Positions 24,328 to 26,262 of a DNA stretch of 26,262 nucleotides are shown in pieces. The position numbers were made by a program, and so were the translations under genes. The notes under the pieces were generated by a model. The model was given only the letters and a program-made list of their open reading frames with translations. It was not told the DNA's origin and searched no databases. Origin of the DNA: Nitrospira lenta (GTDB lineage Bacteria; Nitrospirota; Nitrospiria; Nitrospirales; Nitrospiraceae); assembly GCA_945906715.1 (NCBI GenBank), contig CAMDRK010000006.1:1-26262 (forward strand). The letters are read 5' to 3'. Position 1 is the stretch's first letter, and every line of letters starts with the position of its first letter.

Positions 24328-24972
24328 TTGAGGCTGAAAGGTTAAGAGTTCTCGTCATCGATGATCATGAGGTCGTGCGCCGGGGCGTGAAACAGATCCT
24401 TGAGGAGACCTTCGCGCATGTCGAAGTCGGAGAAGCCAATACCAGCCGGAAAGGGATGGCTGCAGTGCAGCAGCAGCCGTGGGATCTGGCGATCGTGGAT
24501 ATCAACCTTCCCGATCAGAGTGGATTGGAGCTGCTAGGCGAGTTACACCGTATAAGGCCCGGACTCCCACTGATGGTCTTGAGCCTGCATCCTGAGGAGC
24601 AATATGCCGTTCGTGTCTTCCGAGCGAGAGCGAAGGCCTATCTCACCAAACAGACGGCGCCGGAAGAGTTGGCTAGGGCCGTCAAGCAAGTCCTGACCGG
24701 CCATATGTATGTCACCGCTTCCCTCGGAGAGCATTTGGCAGGCTGCTTGAGCAGGAGTCCCGTCAGGCCCCGCCCATTCCGCATTATCGGAGCGAGAACG
24801 TGAAGTTCTTGTACTGACAGCCCAAGGTCAGTCCATCAAGCAGGTCGCGCAGTCCCTCACGCTCAGCGCCAAGACCGTCAGTACCTATTGAGGGCGCCTG
24901 CTGGATAAGCTGCAGCTCACAACCACCGCCGAATTGATTCGCTATGCGCTTGACCATCATTTGGTCGACTAG
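24324..24972 (+). pseudogene. NarL/FixJ-type response regulator, broken by frameshift and stop
   Basis: The receiver domain is intact: D14, D15, phospho-acceptor D59 (AIVDINLPDQSG), S87 and K109 (AYLTKQ). The frame then drifts and stops at 24801-24803, leaving no DNA-binding domain. In the +1 frame the expected GerE helix-turn-helix appears as LSEREREVLVLTAQGQSIKQ (from about 24775), but it is cut by TGA at 24889-24891, where homologues have an arginine (CGA would restore TYRGRLLDKLQL). It ends at TAG 24970-24972. The frameshift lies between about 24751 and 24775. Two independent lesions argue for a decayed gene rather than one sequence error. A receiver-only product of about 160 residues could still be made. 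Confidence 0.85.
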
Positions 24973-24975
24973 CAA

Positions 24976-25129
24976 GCAGGATGCTGAAAAAGTCCGCCAG
25001 CGGCGTTCTCCCCTCGAAAGCATCCTCAACGTAGCCCAGAGGCTACGCCTCCGGTGCTTTCATCGGCTGCGGCCTTGCTGGACGGACTTTTTGAGCATCC
25101 TGCTGAATAGTCCGAAAAAGTCCGCCAGC
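24976..25129. repeat. Dispersed palindromic element with partial second copy
   Basis: Left arm 24976-25001 (starting GCAGGATGCTGAAAAAGTCC) and right arm 25077-25103 are near-perfect complements around a 75-base centre with its own small hairpin (GTAGCCcagaGGCTAC). GAAAAAGTCCGCCAGC recurs at 25114-25129, a partial second copy in the same orientation. I associate this sequence with Nitrospira genomes. It starts four bases after the broken response-regulator gene. Confidence 0.8.
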
Positions 25130-25145
25130 ATACGAAGATCGTTAC

Positions 25146-25260
25146 GCGTGAAACGTGAAGCGTATCTGGTTCAAGGGTTTCAAGTTGCAAGTTGCTAGTT
25201 TCAAGTTTTCGGAGGTTGTTTCCTGACAACATGAAACGTGAAACTAGAAACCAGCAACTC
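25146..25260. repeat. 7-bp periodic inverted array before the UPF0114 gene
   Basis: Units GCGTGAA, ACGTGAA, then CAAGTTG, CAAGTTG, CTAGTTT, CAAGTTT (to 25208) face GAAACGT, GAAACTA, GAAACCA and GCAACTC (25233-25260). With the palindrome before it, this fills most of the 356-bp gap 24973-25328; nothing else is recognisable in that gap. Confidence 0.75.
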
Positions 25261-25328
25261 TACTCTGAAGGAACGACAGGGTCGTTCAAATTGACAGCTC
25301 CCCCTCTTGCCGACTAGGATACCGCCCC

Positions 25329-25892
25329 GTGAGTCATTCCGATCCTTCAGAACCAGCCGCAGTGAAGCACCCCCACGCCCCCGCCAACCGTGTTGAGCAC
25401 CTGTTTGAAGTTGCCGTGTTCGCCAGCCGGTGGATTCAAGCCCCGCTCTATGGCGGACTCATCGTGGCCGAGCTGCTGTACGCGTACAAATTTCTCATTG
25501 AACTGTGGGAGATGGTCTGGCACGTCAATCAGCAGCAAGAGACCGTCTTCATGTTGGGCGTCCTGGGGCTGATCGACGTCACGATGGTAGCGAATTTGCT
25601 CACGATGGTGATCATCGGCGGCTATGCCACCTTCGTGAGCAAATTGGATTTGGAGGGGCATGCCGATCGACCGGATTGGTTAACCCACATCGATCCCGGC
25701 ACCATTAAAATTAAACTTGCCGCCTCACTGATCGGCATCTCCAGCATTCATCTCCTGAAATCGTTCGTCAACATCGCGAATGAAGACCTCGAACACATCA
25801 AGTGGAAGATCTTTATCCACATGACGTTCATCGGCTCGGCCATCCTGTTAGCCTGGACTGACAAGATCATGCAAAAAGATCGCAAGCACTGA
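25329..25892 (+). CDS. UPF0114 (YqhA/TIGR00645)-family membrane protein
   Basis: Inner-membrane protein of unknown function, 187 residues, with three or four membrane helices. Family landmarks are the ASRWIQAPLYGGLIVAELLY segment, the DVTMVANLLTMVIIGGYATF helix and the C-terminal IKLAASLIGISSIHLLKSF and IHMTFIGSAILLAWTDK parts. The start is GTG at 25329, with AGGA about ten bases upstream; the first 20 residues are polar and cytoplasmic-like. The gene stands alone after a 356-bp repeat-filled gap. Confidence 0.9.
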   Translation: MSHSDPSEPAAVKHPHAPANRVEHLFEVAVFASRWIQAPLYGGLIVAELLYAYKFLIELWEMVWHVNQQQETVFMLGVLGLIDVTMVANLLTMVIIGGYATFVSKLDLEGHADRPDWLTHIDPGTIKIKLAASLIGISSIHLLKSFVNIANEDLEHIKWKIFIHMTFIGSAILLAWTDKIMQKDRKH

Positions 25893-25912
25893 CCCAGGGG
25901 CGAAGTTCCGAA

Positions 25913-25948
25913 CACTTCAGCCTGAACCCCTTCAGCCTATCTACCTGG
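25913..25948. repeat. Partial copy of the nuoG-nuoH spacer element
   Basis: CTTCAGCCTGAA followed by a 20-base segment (25929-25948) identical to 2680-2699. It lies just before the probable lipoprotein gene. Confidence 0.7.
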
Positions 25949-25960
25949 CACGAGGTAATA

Positions 25961-26262
25961 ATGACGCGATGGCCTAATGCCGTATGTGCCTTGCTGGCTC
26001 TCCTGTTCGTGCAGGTTGGGTGCAGTTCGTCAGTCCTGCAGTTGCGTGACCAGCTGGATCTCCACCGTGGAGAGTTCCGCCAGAAGTTTGATGACAAGAA
26101 AGAGCTCGTGACAAAGTTCCTGGCCTGCACCAGGCAAGCCCACGATGAACCGCTGAACGAACGACGTGCCCCCAGCGCCTCGCCCGATTCTCTGCTCCAA
26201 CAGTCCCCGGAGGGTCAAGCAACCAGCGTCCGCCCCCTGACGTCCCTCATTGATAGGGTCCG
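25961..26262 (+). CDS. Probable lipoprotein, 3' end outside window
   Basis: Open frame from ATG 25961 to the window edge (100 full codons), with GAGG a few bases upstream. The N-terminus is a signal-like stretch (MTRWPNAVCALLALLFVQ) ending at VQVGC/SSS, which suggests lipid attachment at the cysteine, though glutamine at -3 is unusual for a lipobox. The following residues are hydrophilic and probably coiled-coil (LQLRDQLDLHRGEFRQKFDD), then proline- and serine-rich. No family recognised. It follows a 20-bp sequence shared with the nuoG-nuoH spacer. Confidence 0.6.
   Translation, partial: MTRWPNAVCALLALLFVQVGCSSSVLQLRDQLDLHRGEFRQKFDDKKELVTKFLACTRQAHDEPLNERRAPSASPDSLLQQSPEGQATSVRPLTSLIDRV

Noticed and set aside
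24889..24891. TGA read as selenocysteine or recoded in the response regulator
   Set aside because: The position is normally arginine, no SECIS-like structure was recognised, and an upstream frameshift is also present; simple decay is the better explanation.
3833..25260. CRISPR array
   Set aside because: Units are only 7 or 9 bp, degenerate and contiguous, with no 25-40 bp repeats separated by unique spacers and no cas genes.

Overview
The window looks like a chromosomal segment of a Nitrospira-type bacterium (phylum Nitrospirota). This is inferred from the NADH dehydrogenase gene set, the style of the proteins, and several dispersed palindromes of a kind I associate with Nitrospira genomes, such as the 'CAGGATGCTGAAAAAGTCC' hairpin near 25 kb. 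No rRNA or other phylogenetic marker is present, so the assignment is not proven.

Layout. (1) 1-10560: the back half of a complex I operon, nuoG (5' end outside the window), nuoH, I, J, K, L, M and N, all on + and in the standard order. (2) 10657-13103: a YihY/BrkB-family membrane protein and an unrecognised polytopic membrane protein. (3) 13217-14374, minus strand: a site-2-protease-like M50 metalloprotease with two CBS domains. (4) 14613-19263, plus strand: exported polysaccharide deacetylase, GNAT acetyltransferase, glyoxalase-I-like protein, a DapF-family protein lacking both catalytic cysteines, and uvrC. (5) 19320-20675, minus strand: FadL-type outer-membrane protein. (6) 20844-24972: a quorum-sensing and two-component cluster. 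It holds a LuxR regulator with an intact acyl-homoserine-lactone pocket signature, a convergent LuxI-type synthase broken by a one-base frameshift, a perfect palindrome matching a lux box between luxI and the next gene, two soluble NarL-type histidine kinases, and a response regulator broken by a frameshift plus a stop codon. (7) 25329-26262: a UPF0114 (YqhA-like) membrane protein and the start of a probable lipoprotein.

The least expected feature is in the spacers. Almost every gap between genes up to 19.3 kb, and one near 25.2 kb, carries a short array of degenerate 7-bp units, or in two cases 9-bp units. The unit sequence differs between most gaps, and many arrays face a reverse-complement array across a small spacer. 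Several abut or include the start codon of the next gene, where no Shine-Dalgarno sequence is visible. The unit length is conserved although the sequence is not.

How the genes work together: NuoG-N form most of a proton-pumping NADH:quinone oxidoreductase (in nitrite oxidisers such complexes can also run in reverse). The LuxR/LuxI/lux-box set would form a cell-density circuit that could also control the divergent kinase operon, but the frameshifts suggest this module is decaying unless they are sequence errors.
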